Part shown: one piece after another, positions 33,871-41,672 of the stretch
How the letters are laid out: each line of letters starts with the position of its first letter
Position numbering within the stretch: the first letter of the stretch is position 1
From: DASWJQ01 sp036397095
GTDB lineage: Bacteria > Chloroflexota > Anaerolineae > Anaerolineales > E44-bin32
Reading direction: 5' to 3'
Length of the DNA: 62,228 nucleotides
Assembly: GCA_036397095.1 (NCBI GenBank)
Contig: DASWJQ010000176.1
Location: 1 to 62,228 of the forward strand
The notes under the pieces: generated by a model
Databases searched by the model: none
Seen by the model: only the letters and a program-made list of their open reading frames with translations
What the model was told of the DNA's origin: nothing
Translations under genes and position numbers: made by a program

Positions 33871-34859
33871 GGAGTGGGCGGCTCGGCTCCTGCGTAGGGA
33901 GGCGTCTCAATCGTTGACGAGGTAATCGGGGCCGTCGGTTCGGCTCGGGTGGCTTCCAGGCTCGGCAGCGGCAGCTCGACGGCTTGCTGCACGCGGGCCA
34001 CCAGCCGCTTGACCATGACCGCCTGGGCGGCGGTGCGCTGGAAGCCCATGGCGTCCAGGCTGGCATTCATCCAGCCCTGGTAGGAGCGGACGCAGACATA
34101 GATCGGCTGCTGGTGGCGCTCGGCCAAGCGGCCAAACGCGGCCGCCAACAAGTCGGCGTGATCCGATACGGCCGGATGGAAATAGGGCTGGACCCAAACG
34201 CCAAGTGGACCGTGGTCCAGGTCGAGGTAGCCGTGGAGTTCATCGCCCGACCAATGGACCAGACCGGCTCGCGAGCCCGCCGGCGGCGACTCAACTTGCT
34301 GGACCAGCGCCGGTACCAGGCTCCAGTACAATCGCTGGATGGCCAGCTCGTCGTCGGGAACATTGCTGCGCCAGCGGTCGGCCGCGCCGGCAGTCGGCGG
34401 CTGGGCTTCGGCCGGCCGGCACCAGACGCGCTGGCGGGCATAGACGGCGAAGCCGGCCTGACGCAGGCGCTCAAACGCCGGATTATCTTCGTTGACTTCA
34501 GCGATCAGATGATGGCCCCCGCGGCGGCCGACCGCCGTGGCCAGCGACTCGAGCAAGTGCAGCATGTTGTCTTGACTGATGGCGGCCTCGGGGGCGACAA
34601 AGGCGAGCCGGCCAACGCGGGCGCCGGGAGGGTAGGAAACCTGGCCAATGGCAGTCAACGCCCGCTTGCTGGCGTGAGGCGCCACCCAAGTGCTGTCGGA
34701 GCGTCCCGGGCGGACGGCGTCGAGCAAGGCTGACTGAAGCGGGTGCGGCCCGCGGGTATACGCTTGGATCGAATCAAAACACAGGCCATGCTGGCGCAGG
34801 CGATGCAGCAGCGGCAGGTCGCGCCATTCGAGCGGGCGGCTGTGATTGGTTTCAGTCAT
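33867..34859 (-). CDS. GNAT-like N-acetyltransferase
   Basis: About 330 residues. A GNAT-like core is suggested by RVGRLAFVAPEAAISQDNMLHLLESLATAVGRRGGHHLIAEVNEDNPAFERLRQAGF, and the second half (from ~190) looks like a second, divergent GNAT repeat ending with GFQRTAAQAVMVKRLV. The acetyl acceptor is unknown. Neither MTETNHSRP (chosen) nor the ATG 13 codons upstream (34898) has a good ribosome site. Its stop overlaps the Ycf45-like gene, so the two and tmk form one operon. Confidence 0.7.
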   Translation of the reverse strand: MTETNHSRPLEWRDLPLLHRLRQHGLCFDSIQAYTRGPHPLQSALLDAVRPGRSDSTWVAPHASKRALTAIGQVSYPPGARVGRLAFVAPEAAISQDNMLHLLESLATAVGRRGGHHLIAEVNEDNPAFERLRQAGFAVYARQRVWCRPAEAQPPTAGAADRWRSNVPDDELAIQRLYWSLVPALVQQVESPPAGSRAGLVHWSGDELHGYLDLDHGPLGVWVQPYFHPAVSDHADLLAAAFGRLAERHQQPIYVCVRSYQGWMNASLDAMGFQRTAAQAVMVKRLVARVQQAVELPLPSLEATRAEPTAPITSSTIETPPYAGAEPPTP

Positions 34860-35026
34860 CGAAGCCGGGCAACCATGGGCCGCCACGAGACGAAACATTA
34901 AAGGAAGCCATACCCTGCGATTTTACCATGCGGCCACAAAATCACCGACCGGCGGGGGTAACCGCGTGCGGCCGGTGGTGGAGGCTGGTGGGCACAGGCC
35001 ATCTGGCGGGTCGGTTGATACAATGA

Positions 35027-35032
35027 TACAAT
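35027..35032 (+). promoter_or_regulatory. -10 box TACAAT of leaderless GntR gene
   Basis: TACAAT ends 6 nt before the ATG of the GntR-type regulator. The 8-mer GATACAAT is repeated twice in tandem (35017-35032), which may also be a protein-binding site. No ribosome site is present. Confidence 0.55.
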
Positions 35033-35038
35033 CTGTCC

Positions 35039-35455
35039 ATGGCCCTGGATCTGGTCCCGCCGCTGGACGAGGCTGACGCCGACTCCTACTGCGATCACAT
35101 TGTCGTCTCGCTGGCGGCTGCCATTGGCCGTGGTGAGCTGGCGGCCGGCGAGCGACTGCCGACCGTGCGCCAATTGGCAGACTCACTGGGCGTCAACTTC
35201 AACACAGTGGCGCGCGCCTACCGGCGACTGGAGGCCGACGGCCTGGCGCGGCCCCACCGGGGCCGCGGCACTTTTGTCGCCGGTGTTGACCGGGCGGGGG
35301 AGGCGGCCGGCGCGCCGGATTTGGAGACGATGGTCAATTCTTTCTTGGCGCGGGTCTATCGCCGCGGCTACAGCGCACAAGATGTGCGCTGGGAGTTGGC
35401 CGGCGCCATCCGGACCTGGATGCAGGAAGGCGAGCCGCCCGGCGGGGAGGGCTGA
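35039..35455 (+). CDS. GntR family transcriptional regulator (YtrA-like)
   Basis: A 138-residue regulator. The N-terminal winged helix is clear: AGERLPTVRQLADSLGVNFNTVARAYRRLEADGLARPHRGRGTFVAG. The short C-terminal helical part (NSFLARVYRRGYSAQDVRWELAGAIRTWM) is the dimerisation region of the YtrA subfamily, which lacks a large ligand domain. The target is unknown. The gene has no leader, and the two parS sites follow immediately. Confidence 0.85.
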   Translation: MALDLVPPLDEADADSYCDHIVVSLAAAIGRGELAAGERLPTVRQLADSLGVNFNTVARAYRRLEADGLARPHRGRGTFVAGVDRAGEAAGAPDLETMVNSFLARVYRRGYSAQDVRWELAGAIRTWMQEGEPPGGEG

Positions 35456-35456
35456 C

Positions 35457-35472
35457 CGTTGCACGTGAAACC
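35457..35472. other. parS-like ParB-binding site, copy 1
   Basis: CGTTGCACGTGAAACC matches the parS consensus TGTTNCACGTGAAACA at all 14 inner positions and differs only at the two outermost bases. It begins 2 bp after the GntR stop codon. Confidence 0.78.
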
Positions 35473-35485
35473 AAGGGGTCCCCTA

Positions 35486-35501
35486 TGTTGCACGTGAAAC
35501 A
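35486..35501. other. parS centromere site, copy 2 (perfect consensus)
   Basis: TGTTGCACGTGAAACA matches the bacterial parS consensus TGTTNCACGTGAAACA exactly. It is 13 bp from copy 1 and in the same orientation. ParB loads on such sites for chromosome segregation, usually close to oriC. Confidence 0.88.
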
Positions 35502-35557
35502 TCTGACAGTGCCCGGCCTCAAGTACAATCGGTCGGCAGCCAGCAAGGGGTAGGCCA

Positions 35558-36457
35558 TTGACCGATCAAGATCGACCGCCGGTTTGTGACTACGAAGGTT
35601 CTGACTATCAGCGCAGTTTCTGGGAGCTGGGCGACCGGGTCTATGAAGACCGGGTGGAGGCGGTGGCGTTGGCCCGGCTTTTGCCGGCGGGTCAGGGCCG
35701 ATTGCTAGAATTGGGGGCCGGCGCCGGGCGCAACACAGCTCGTTATCCGGGCTTTGAGGAAGTGGTGCTGCTGGATTACTCTCGGACCCAGTTGGGCCAG
35801 GCCCGCGACCGGCTGGGTTTGGGCGGGCGCTACCGCTACGTGGCGGCCGATATCTACAATTTGCCGCTGGCGCCTGCCAGTTTCCAGGCGGCGACCATGA
35901 TCCGTACGCTGCATCATCTGGCCGAGCCGGCGCAGGCACTGGCCCAAGTTCGGAGCGTGCTGTCCCCAGGGGCCACCTTCGTCATCGAGTATGCCAACAA
36001 GCGCAATCTGAAGTCGATCCTGCGTTGGGCCCTGCGGCGCCAGTCGTGGAGCCCATTCACCCCCGAAGCGGTCGAGTTCGCCCGCCTCAACTTCGACTTC
36101 CACCCGCGTTCGGTGCGCCAAGGGCTGCAGCGGGCCGGTTTTGAGGTCGGCCGCCAGTTGACGGTTTCGCACTTCCGTCTGGGTCTATTCAAGCGGTTGG
36201 TGCCCACCGGCCTGCTGGTGGCGATGGACTCGGCGGCCCAATGGACGGGGAATTGGTGGCAGCTGTCCCCCAGCGTTTTTGTGCACGCCACTGCGGTTGG
36301 GGATGGCCCGCCGCCGGTCCCCGGGGCCCGCTGGCGTTGTCCGCTTTGCCGGTCTCTGGACCTGCGGGCCGAGACCTACGGACTGCGCTGCCAGGGTTGC
36401 GGCCGTCGCTGGGCGGAGCGCAACGGAATCCTGGATTTCAAGGAGCCGATGGGCTAG
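35558..36457 (+). CDS. SAM-dependent methyltransferase with C-terminal zinc ribbon
   Basis: A 299-residue protein with a class I methyltransferase domain: RLLELGAGAGRNTARYPG (SAM-binding), VVLLDYSRTQL and AADIYNLPLAPASFQAATMIRTLHHL. The last ~45 residues add a four-cysteine ribbon (CPLCRSLDLRAETYGLRCQGCGRRW) of the type seen in Trm112-like or RlmA-like proteins. The substrate could be a nucleic acid, quinone or small molecule. Translation starts at TTG with AAGGGG upstream; a TACAAT -10 lies about 30 nt before it. Confidence 0.82.
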   Translation: MTDQDRPPVCDYEGSDYQRSFWELGDRVYEDRVEAVALARLLPAGQGRLLELGAGAGRNTARYPGFEEVVLLDYSRTQLGQARDRLGLGGRYRYVAADIYNLPLAPASFQAATMIRTLHHLAEPAQALAQVRSVLSPGATFVIEYANKRNLKSILRWALRRQSWSPFTPEAVEFARLNFDFHPRSVRQGLQRAGFEVGRQLTVSHFRLGLFKRLVPTGLLVAMDSAAQWTGNWWQLSPSVFVHATAVGDGPPPVPGARWRCPLCRSLDLRAETYGLRCQGCGRRWAERNGILDFKEPMG

Positions 36458-36590
36458 TTCAGCGCCTGCCGCCGGGTCGCTGCTCCCCGAAGTTTTTGGC
36501 CAATGCCGTCGGAACCTGGGCCAATCCGCCACTTCCCTGAAGTCTGTCGATGCTTCCGTGGGGCAAGCAGTTCGCTAAGGAGGAATGAGC

Positions 36591-37001
36591 ATGAAAATCA
36601 CCGTTGAGACGACCGTAAAGGCCGAACTAAGCAAGGTGTGGGACGCCTGGAACAACCCGGCCGATATCCAGCAGTGGAATGCGGCCTCGGATGACTGGCA
36701 CACAACCCGAAGCAGTGTCGATCTGCGGCAAGGCGGAATGTTCTTGTCGCGGATGGAAGCCAAGGATGGCAGCGAAGGTTTCGACTTTGAGGGCACATAC
36801 ACCCGGATCGAGCCTCACAAGCTTATTGAATATCGCATGAGCGACGGACGTGAGGTCAAAGTTGAGTTCGTTAGCAGTGCCCAAGACGTGGTTGTCCGTG
36901 AGACATTCGACGCGGAGACCGAGAACCCTGCCGACCTTCAACGAGCGGGCTGGCAGGCGATCCTGGACAGTTTCCGTCGCCACGTCGAGGCGCAAGCGTA
37001 G
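36591..37001 (+). CDS. SRPBCC (START/AHSA1-like) family protein
   Basis: A 136-residue helix-grip protein. MKITVETTVKAELSKVWDAWNNPADIQQWNAASDDWHT is the standard start of this family, followed by FEGTYTRIEPHKLIEYRMSDGR and a C-terminal helix GWQAILDSFRRHVEAQ. Members bind hydrophobic ligands or act as Hsp90 co-chaperone-like proteins. AAGGAGG sits 7 nt before the chosen ATG; another ATG two codons earlier is too close to it. Confidence 0.88.
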   Translation: MKITVETTVKAELSKVWDAWNNPADIQQWNAASDDWHTTRSSVDLRQGGMFLSRMEAKDGSEGFDFEGTYTRIEPHKLIEYRMSDGREVKVEFVSSAQDVVVRETFDAETENPADLQRAGWQAILDSFRRHVEAQA

Positions 37002-37004
37002 ATA

Positions 37005-37578
37005 GAGCAAACCCACGACGGCTTCTTGAGGTACAGCATCGACCGAGCCGCGCCAGTTCGTTGACCTGCAGCCCGCGCTGGAAATAGCGCTTGTCTTGAC
37101 CCATAATCACTGGTTGCACCAGCAAGAGCTAGGCTTCGATCGGGCCGTCAGCGGACAGTGATCGAGCCGGGGTGCCGCTGCCCTTGATTGGGATCTCGCA
37201 GTCCATGGTGCGTTTAAGCTCAACTGCAACTTGTTCGATGTCGCGACAGATTGCGCCCTCGGTATTCTGCAACTCGGGGGACTCAATCGGCGACGAAACC
37301 GCCTACTTTGGCATGTTGCAAAGGGCCTCAGCTGGTCCCATTTCGTCGGTGGTCTGGCTCGACCAACGGGGCGCCAGCATGCGGCAGGTGACGCCGCCCA
37401 CCAGCCGCGCGTCGGGTTGCTCGACGCCCTGCCGGATGTGGTTGGCCCAGTCCTGGCTGTGAAATGGCCCGAACCACTGATCCATGCTGTCGGCCTCGAC
37501 CACACCTTCCGGGCTTAGCCAAACGAAGGCTGTCGGCGTCGATCTCTCCGTGTTGCTCGTTGGCGTACATGGTGCCAA
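37005..37578 (-). pseudogene. Decayed dihydrofolate-reductase-like (RibD C-terminal) gene
   Basis: One minus-strand frame reads a DHFR/RibD-C-like protein: AFVWLSPEGVVEADSMDQWF, DWANHIRQGVEQPDARLVGG, SSQTTDEMGPAEALCNMPK, then a TAG stop, then AVSSPIESPELQNTEGA, ELKRTMDCEIPIKGSGTPA, ADGPIEA, a second TAG, then LLLVQPVIMGQDKRYF. After that the match shifts to another frame (VDAVPQEAVVGLLYLR). Two in-frame ambers and a frameshift mark it as broken. A start codon is not obvious. The remainder of the 662-bp gap holds only the promoter of the next gene. Confidence 0.65.
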
Positions 37579-37617
37579 AGTAGTGGTGCTAGGGCAGGTG
37601 CCTGGCGCGGCATGATC

Positions 37618-37623
37618 TATAAT
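37618..37623 (+). promoter_or_regulatory. -10 box TATAAT of the phosphoribosyltransferase gene
   Basis: A perfect TATAAT lies 40 nt before the ATG; AGGAGG lies within the leader just before the start codon. No clear -35. Confidence 0.55.
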
Positions 37624-37663
37624 GGCCCCGGTTGGGTAGCCCGGCCGGATCCAGGAGGCAGCA

Positions 37664-38224
37664 ATGGTCGCCGAGCGAGAGCGCTACCAGGTTGAATTGG
37701 CCGGCAAACACAGGTCGTTGCCGATCTTCGAGGTGGCGCCCGGCGTGCGGATCGCGGTATTTAACCTATTGGGCGACACAGAGATCGTCTCGGCGTGCGC
37801 CGAGGGGCTGCTGGCCAAGCTGGCGGCGATTGAGTACGACCTCTTTGTAACGCCCGAAGCCAAGAGCATCCCACTGGCCCACGAACTTTCGCGGCGCAGC
37901 GGCAAGGGCTATGTTGTGCTGCGCAAGGTCTACAAGAGCTATATGGGTGATACGGTCTCGGCCGAGACGGTTTCGATCACAACCGGCGAGCCGCAGCAGC
38001 TCTTTCTCGATGAGAAGGACAGAGCCCGGGTGGCGCAAAGTCGGGTGGTGCTGGTGGACGATGTGGTCAGCACGGGCTCAACGCTGGAAGGCATGCGCCA
38101 GGTGATGGGCCAGGCAGGCGCCACGATTGTGGCCGAGGCGGCCGTTTTCACCGAGGGAGACCCCGAACGCTGGACCGAAATTGTGGCCTTGGGTCATCTA
38201 CCGGTATTTGTCGAGGGGGACTAG
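37664..38224 (+). CDS. Purine phosphoribosyltransferase (adenine phosphoribosyltransferase-like)
   Basis: A 186-residue type I phosphoribosyltransferase. The PRPP loop is VVLVDDVVSTGST at residues 128-140. The segment TPEAKSIPLAHELSRRSGKGYVVLRKVYKSYMGD resembles adenine/xanthine phosphoribosyltransferases, which salvage a free base to the nucleotide. AGGAGG precedes the ATG. It is followed by a strong terminator, so it is transcribed alone. Confidence 0.85.
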   Translation: MVAERERYQVELAGKHRSLPIFEVAPGVRIAVFNLLGDTEIVSACAEGLLAKLAAIEYDLFVTPEAKSIPLAHELSRRSGKGYVVLRKVYKSYMGDTVSAETVSITTGEPQQLFLDEKDRARVAQSRVVLVDDVVSTGSTLEGMRQVMGQAGATIVAEAAVFTEGDPERWTEIVALGHLPVFVEGD

Positions 38225-38257
38225 CGGAAGCGACAGCCCCTGTGTGAGGCCAGACGG

Positions 38258-38281
38258 GGCACGGCCCGGGCCGTGCCTTTT
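38258..38281 (+). terminator. Rho-independent terminator after the phosphoribosyltransferase
   Basis: GGCACGGC and GCCGTGCC pair perfectly around the loop CCGG and are followed by TTTT on the plus strand. It begins 34 bp after the stop codon. Confidence 0.85.
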
Positions 38282-38307
38282 GCATTGGGCGAGCGGAGGC
38301 ATCCGAT

Positions 38308-38637
38308 ATGGAGCAGGGCATCTTGCGACCGATCGAATGGGCGAGGTTTGCTGCCGAGCGCTATCAGAAAGTGGACCTGGCCAGCAGCCCACGACTGCAG
38401 CTCGGGTTGAACTGCTTCGAGCCGGGCCAATCGCAGCCGGTCCACGGCCATGAAGGGCAGGATAAGTTCTATCTGGTTGTGTCCGGCACGGGCACGATCC
38501 GTCTGGCCGACGAGACGACGACACTCGGCCCGGGCGAAATGGCGTGGGCGCCCGCCGGCGTGCCGCACGGGGTCGATAACGACAGTGATGGACGGCTCGT
38601 GCTACTGGTCGGGATGGCCCCGGCGCCCGGAGCATGA
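38308..38637 (+). CDS. Cupin domain protein
   Basis: A 109-residue single-cupin protein. The two cupin motifs are visible: LNCFEPGQSQPVHGHEGQDKFYLVVSGTGTI and MAWAPAGVPHGVDN. The first contains only some of the usual metal-binding histidines (HGHEGQDKF). The role is unknown. GGAGG is 8 nt before the ATG. Its stop overlaps the start of the cytochrome-b5-like gene (ATGA), so the two are co-translated. Confidence 0.85.
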   Translation: MEQGILRPIEWARFAAERYQKVDLASSPRLQLGLNCFEPGQSQPVHGHEGQDKFYLVVSGTGTIRLADETTTLGPGEMAWAPAGVPHGVDNDSDGRLVLLVGMAPAPGA

Positions 38638-38885
38638 GCGAGCGGTTGGTCAGCCGGTCTGAGCTGCGCAAGCAGAACGGCGAGCGAGGCCGGCGCCGTT
38701 ATGTCGCACACCAAGGCCAAGTCTACGATGTTACCGATTGTCCCAAGTGGCGCACGGGATTGCACGAGGGGCTGCACTTCCCCGGTCAGGATCTGACGGC
38801 CGAGCTGCCCGAGGCGCCGCATGGGACCGAGGTCTTCGACCGGCCGTGTGTTCGCCGGGTTGGCCGGCTTGATCCCCGCGGTTAG
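38634..38885 (+). CDS. Cytochrome b5-like haem/steroid-binding domain protein
   Basis: An 83-residue protein. YVAHQGQVYDVTDCPKWRTGLHEGLHFPGQDLTAELPEAPHG matches the short prokaryotic cytochrome-b5-like domain, including YDVT, DLT and PHG. Candidate haem ligands are the histidines of GLHEGLHFPG and EAPHG. It may be an electron-transfer or ligand-binding protein. It overlaps the cupin gene by 4 bp and ends 3 bp from a convergent stop. Confidence 0.8.
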   Translation: MSERLVSRSELRKQNGERGRRRYVAHQGQVYDVTDCPKWRTGLHEGLHFPGQDLTAELPEAPHGTEVFDRPCVRRVGRLDPRG

Positions 38886-38888
38886 GCA

Positions 38889-39314
38889 CTAACCACAGAT
38901 GGGTGGCGCCAGGGTCTGTTCGACGGTCGCAAGGAACTGCGCCGTGTTGACCGACAGGCCCGTCCGCCAGCGAATGGTCCCCGCCATGGTCCCGGCGTCA
39001 CCCGACGCAAACTCGACGGCCGCACCCGCCGCCGGCTTGCAGTCGGCCGCCTGACACAAACGAAGCTCCCCGCTGTTGACGCCGCCGGTCAGACGGACCG
39101 GCCCCCGGCCGGCCGCAGCTGAGCCCCACAGGATCAGTCGAAGCTCGGCGGGTCCTGTGCCGGACACCCTTGTGAGCTGCAGCTCATAGCCAGAGGCGTC
39201 GACCGGGCTGCACACGGTCTGGGCCGTGCCGCGGTAGCTGGCAGCAGGCGGTGGGCCAGGGGCGCAGCCGGTCAATGCTATCAGCAGCCCGAGCAGGCCC
39301 AGACGGCGTCCCAT
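38889..39314 (-). CDS. Hypothetical lipoprotein
   Basis: A 141-residue secreted protein. MGRRLGLLGLLIALTGC is a lipoprotein signal peptide with lipobox LTGC. The mature part has four more cysteines (VCSP, LCQAADC, PPIC) that could form disulfides. I do not recognise a domain. The start ATG was chosen to include the signal peptide; a longer frame exists upstream without a ribosome site. It follows the DUF4139 lipoprotein by 59 bp on the same strand. Confidence 0.65.
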   Translation of the reverse strand: MGRRLGLLGLLIALTGCAPGPPPAASYRGTAQTVCSPVDASGYELQLTRVSGTGPAELRLILWGSAAAGRGPVRLTGGVNSGELRLCQAADCKPAAGAAVEFASGDAGTMAGTIRWRTGLSVNTAQFLATVEQTLAPPICG

Positions 39315-39373
39315 GCGCAAAGCGTCCTGAGCGGCGCGGCCCCGGCCGCGCCGCTTTGCTAGGGAGTGGGCGT

Positions 39374-40867
39374 TCACGGCCAGAAGTAGCGCACGGTGTA
39401 GTCGACCACGCGCTCGCCGTTGGCCGGCACCGTCACCCGGAACTCGATCGTGTGCGCATCGAGCGCGGTATAGTCGTCCGAGGGGCGCAGCAGGCGCCAA
39501 TCACTCCACCGGAACAAATGTTCTACTACCCGGATCTCGACCGCTTCGTCCTTGTGATTGCGCAAGGTGATCTCGAAGCTCTCCTCCAGGCTGTTGTCCG
39601 TCGGACGGGTGAAGTCGGTCTGGATGCGCTCGCCGATAATGTCGAAGGCGTCGCCGACGTACAGCCGTAGGTGTTCGCCCTTAGGCGTGTGGTCGATAGC
39701 GTCCTCGCCAACCAGCAGCGCCGCGCCGTCCACGTCCTCCTGATAAACCCGGACCCGGCCCCTGGGCAGGTCGGCGTCGACGTCCTCGGTGTCGAACTCG
39801 AGCATGACCATCACCTTCGGATTGCTGGCCACGCCATAGGACGGATCGGTCTGGGGATACCCGTAGAAGCTACAGTAGTAATAGTAGCCGCCGCGGCACT
39901 GCAGGCCATCGTAGACGAAGAACTTTTCGGCCGGCACTCCGCTTGCGCTGACGAATTCAATCTGCTTGGACTCGTGGTTGTTGACCGTAACCGGCCGCCC
40001 GATTTCATACAGGTGATATTCGAAGAATTCCCGCTGCTCCACCTGGGCCGTCGCCTCCGGCCGGGCCGCCATGAATTCGGCCTCATCGGCGGCGAAGCCG
40101 CCTTCGAGCAGGCGCTGCAGGTCACCGGCCACCAGCTTGAGTTGCGCGTCGACAAACGAGGCGCCGCTGTTGTTGCTCAGCGTCACCCAGCCATCGAGAT
40201 CGACAGCGTCATCCGCCTCAGTCAGCAGCACAACGTAATCGGCTTGCCAACCGATCCCGTTGGTTAGGTAGGTCAATTCGAAATCCTGGCGGCCGGCCCG
40301 CTCAGCCATCAGGCGCCAGAGCAACGTCGGCTTGCTGATCAGGCCTTGCGGCAGCTCGGGAAATGTGAATTGTTGTATTTGATCCTGGCGGATGACGATG
40401 ACCTCGCCATTGCTGGCCTGCAGGATGATGTCGCCAGCCCCGCTGAGCAGTGTGCCGCTATATTGGTTGCCGTCTTTGGTCAGAACGGAGATCGACTGCT
40501 GCAGGTACTTCTGGAGCAGCGACGACGAGCCGACCAGGTCATACTGGTAATTCTGCTCCAAGACTGTGGTGCCGGCCGGATCGGTCAGCGGCCGAAAGAG
40601 GACGCTGGTTGGATCGATCAAGGCGGCCACCTCGTCAAAGGCCAGCTCATTGAAACCGGTCGACAGATCGAACTGGCGCCGGTCGCGGACGAGCGCACTG
40701 CCCTGGTTGTAGACGGTCAACGCCAGCTGGCCGTCGGCCGCCTCGGCGGGGTTGGGTGTCACCCCCGGCTCTCGGGTCGCCGTCGGTGGTGCAGCCCAAG
40801 AGCAAGCCAGGGCGACAACCGCCAGCAGCAGCGGAACGACGATGGACTTGGACCGGATGGGGAACAT
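39374..40867 (-). CDS. DUF4139 domain lipoprotein
   Basis: A 497-residue secreted protein with a signal peptide ending in lipobox ALAC (C22). The mature protein is beta-rich and resembles the DUF4139 family: QLALTVYNQGSALVRDRRQFDL at the start, TNGIGWQADYVVLLTEADDAVDLDGWVTLSNNSGASFVDAQLKLVAG centrally, and FEITLRNHKDEAVEIRVVEHLFRWSDW near the end. Function unknown. AGGAGG lies 6 nt before the ATG. Confidence 0.82.
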   Translation of the reverse strand: MFPIRSKSIVVPLLLAVVALACSWAAPPTATREPGVTPNPAEAADGQLALTVYNQGSALVRDRRQFDLSTGFNELAFDEVAALIDPTSVLFRPLTDPAGTTVLEQNYQYDLVGSSSLLQKYLQQSISVLTKDGNQYSGTLLSGAGDIILQASNGEVIVIRQDQIQQFTFPELPQGLISKPTLLWRLMAERAGRQDFELTYLTNGIGWQADYVVLLTEADDAVDLDGWVTLSNNSGASFVDAQLKLVAGDLQRLLEGGFAADEAEFMAARPEATAQVEQREFFEYHLYEIGRPVTVNNHESKQIEFVSASGVPAEKFFVYDGLQCRGGYYYYCSFYGYPQTDPSYGVASNPKVMVMLEFDTEDVDADLPRGRVRVYQEDVDGAALLVGEDAIDHTPKGEHLRLYVGDAFDIIGERIQTDFTRPTDNSLEESFEITLRNHKDEAVEIRVVEHLFRWSDWRLLRPSDDYTALDAHTIEFRVTVPANGERVVDYTVRYFWP

Positions 40868-40942
40868 GACTGCCTCCTGAGTCGGCCATACTTGTTAGTA
40901 GGCAGACGCTCCAACCGGCCGCCAGGTTCCCGGTGGACGCTC

Positions 40943-40951
40943 TGCTATAAT
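40943..40951 (+). promoter_or_regulatory. Extended -10 promoter TGCTATAAT of the molybdopterin enzyme gene
   Basis: TG-N-TATAAT fits an extended -10 element, 31 nt before the ATG. No -35 box is needed for this class, and none is convincing. Confidence 0.55.
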
Positions 40952-40982
40952 CGCGGCAAAGCCCTCCTCCCTGGAGTCATAG

Positions 40983-41630
40983 ATGTCGGAAGGACCCCTT
41001 GGCCGGCGCCAAAAGGAGCGCCGGTTTGCTGAGGCCGGCCGCTTGCCGCCGGGCCAGTCGCTGACCGAGAAGTTCCCAGTCCTGCACTACGGGCGTATCC
41101 CGCAGTTCGATCCCAAGGCGTGGGACCTGCGCGCTTGGGGTGAGGTCGAACAGGAGAAGCACTGGACCTGGGACGACCTGTTGGCGCTGCCGCGCACCAG
41201 AGTCACGATGGACATCCACTGTGTGACCCGCTGGAGCAAATTCGACACCGAGTGGGAGGGCATTGCGCTGCGAACGCTGTTCGGCGAGGGCGGTCTCAAG
41301 CTCAAACCGGCGGCCCAGTACTTGGTGCAACACTGCGAGTATGGCTTCACCGTAAACCTTCCGCTGTCGGTCGCCATGGCCGACAACTTCCTGCTGGCCA
41401 CGCATTTCAACGGCGCCCCGATCACACCCGAGCATGGATACCCGCTGCGGGGCGTGGTCGGCCACCTGCCCGACCGGCCAGAGTTGACCACCCCCTACTT
41501 ATGGAAGGGTGGCAAGTGGGTGAGGGGGCTGGAGTTCCTGGCGCAAGACAAACCGGGTTTCTGGGAGCAGGCCGGTTACCACAACGAAGCCGACATCTGG
41601 AAGGAACAACGGGTGGCGCGCGGCTACTAG
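40983..41630 (+). CDS. Soluble sulfite-oxidase-like molybdopterin oxidoreductase
   Basis: A 215-residue single-domain molybdopterin enzyme. VTMDIHCVTRWSKFDTEWEGI holds the Mo-ligating cysteine C80, and GYPLRGVVGHLPDRPELTTPYLWKGGKWV is the typical C-terminal segment. No signal peptide or dimerisation domain is present. The substrate is unknown. It is a second, separate paralogue of the membrane form encoded near 4 kb. The next gene, pcm, follows at 43 bp. Confidence 0.85.
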   Translation: MSEGPLGRRQKERRFAEAGRLPPGQSLTEKFPVLHYGRIPQFDPKAWDLRAWGEVEQEKHWTWDDLLALPRTRVTMDIHCVTRWSKFDTEWEGIALRTLFGEGGLKLKPAAQYLVQHCEYGFTVNLPLSVAMADNFLLATHFNGAPITPEHGYPLRGVVGHLPDRPELTTPYLWKGGKWVRGLEFLAQDKPGFWEQAGYHNEADIWKEQRVARGY

Positions 41631-41672
41631 GCCGCAGCGGCCCGTGGCCAGGACGCCCGGAAGGAGCCAACG

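Noticed and set aside
37005..37578. Programmed amber readthrough or pyrrolysine in the DHFR-like gene
   Set aside because: An additional frameshift and the missing start codon are better explained by a decaying gene; no Pyl genes are in the window.
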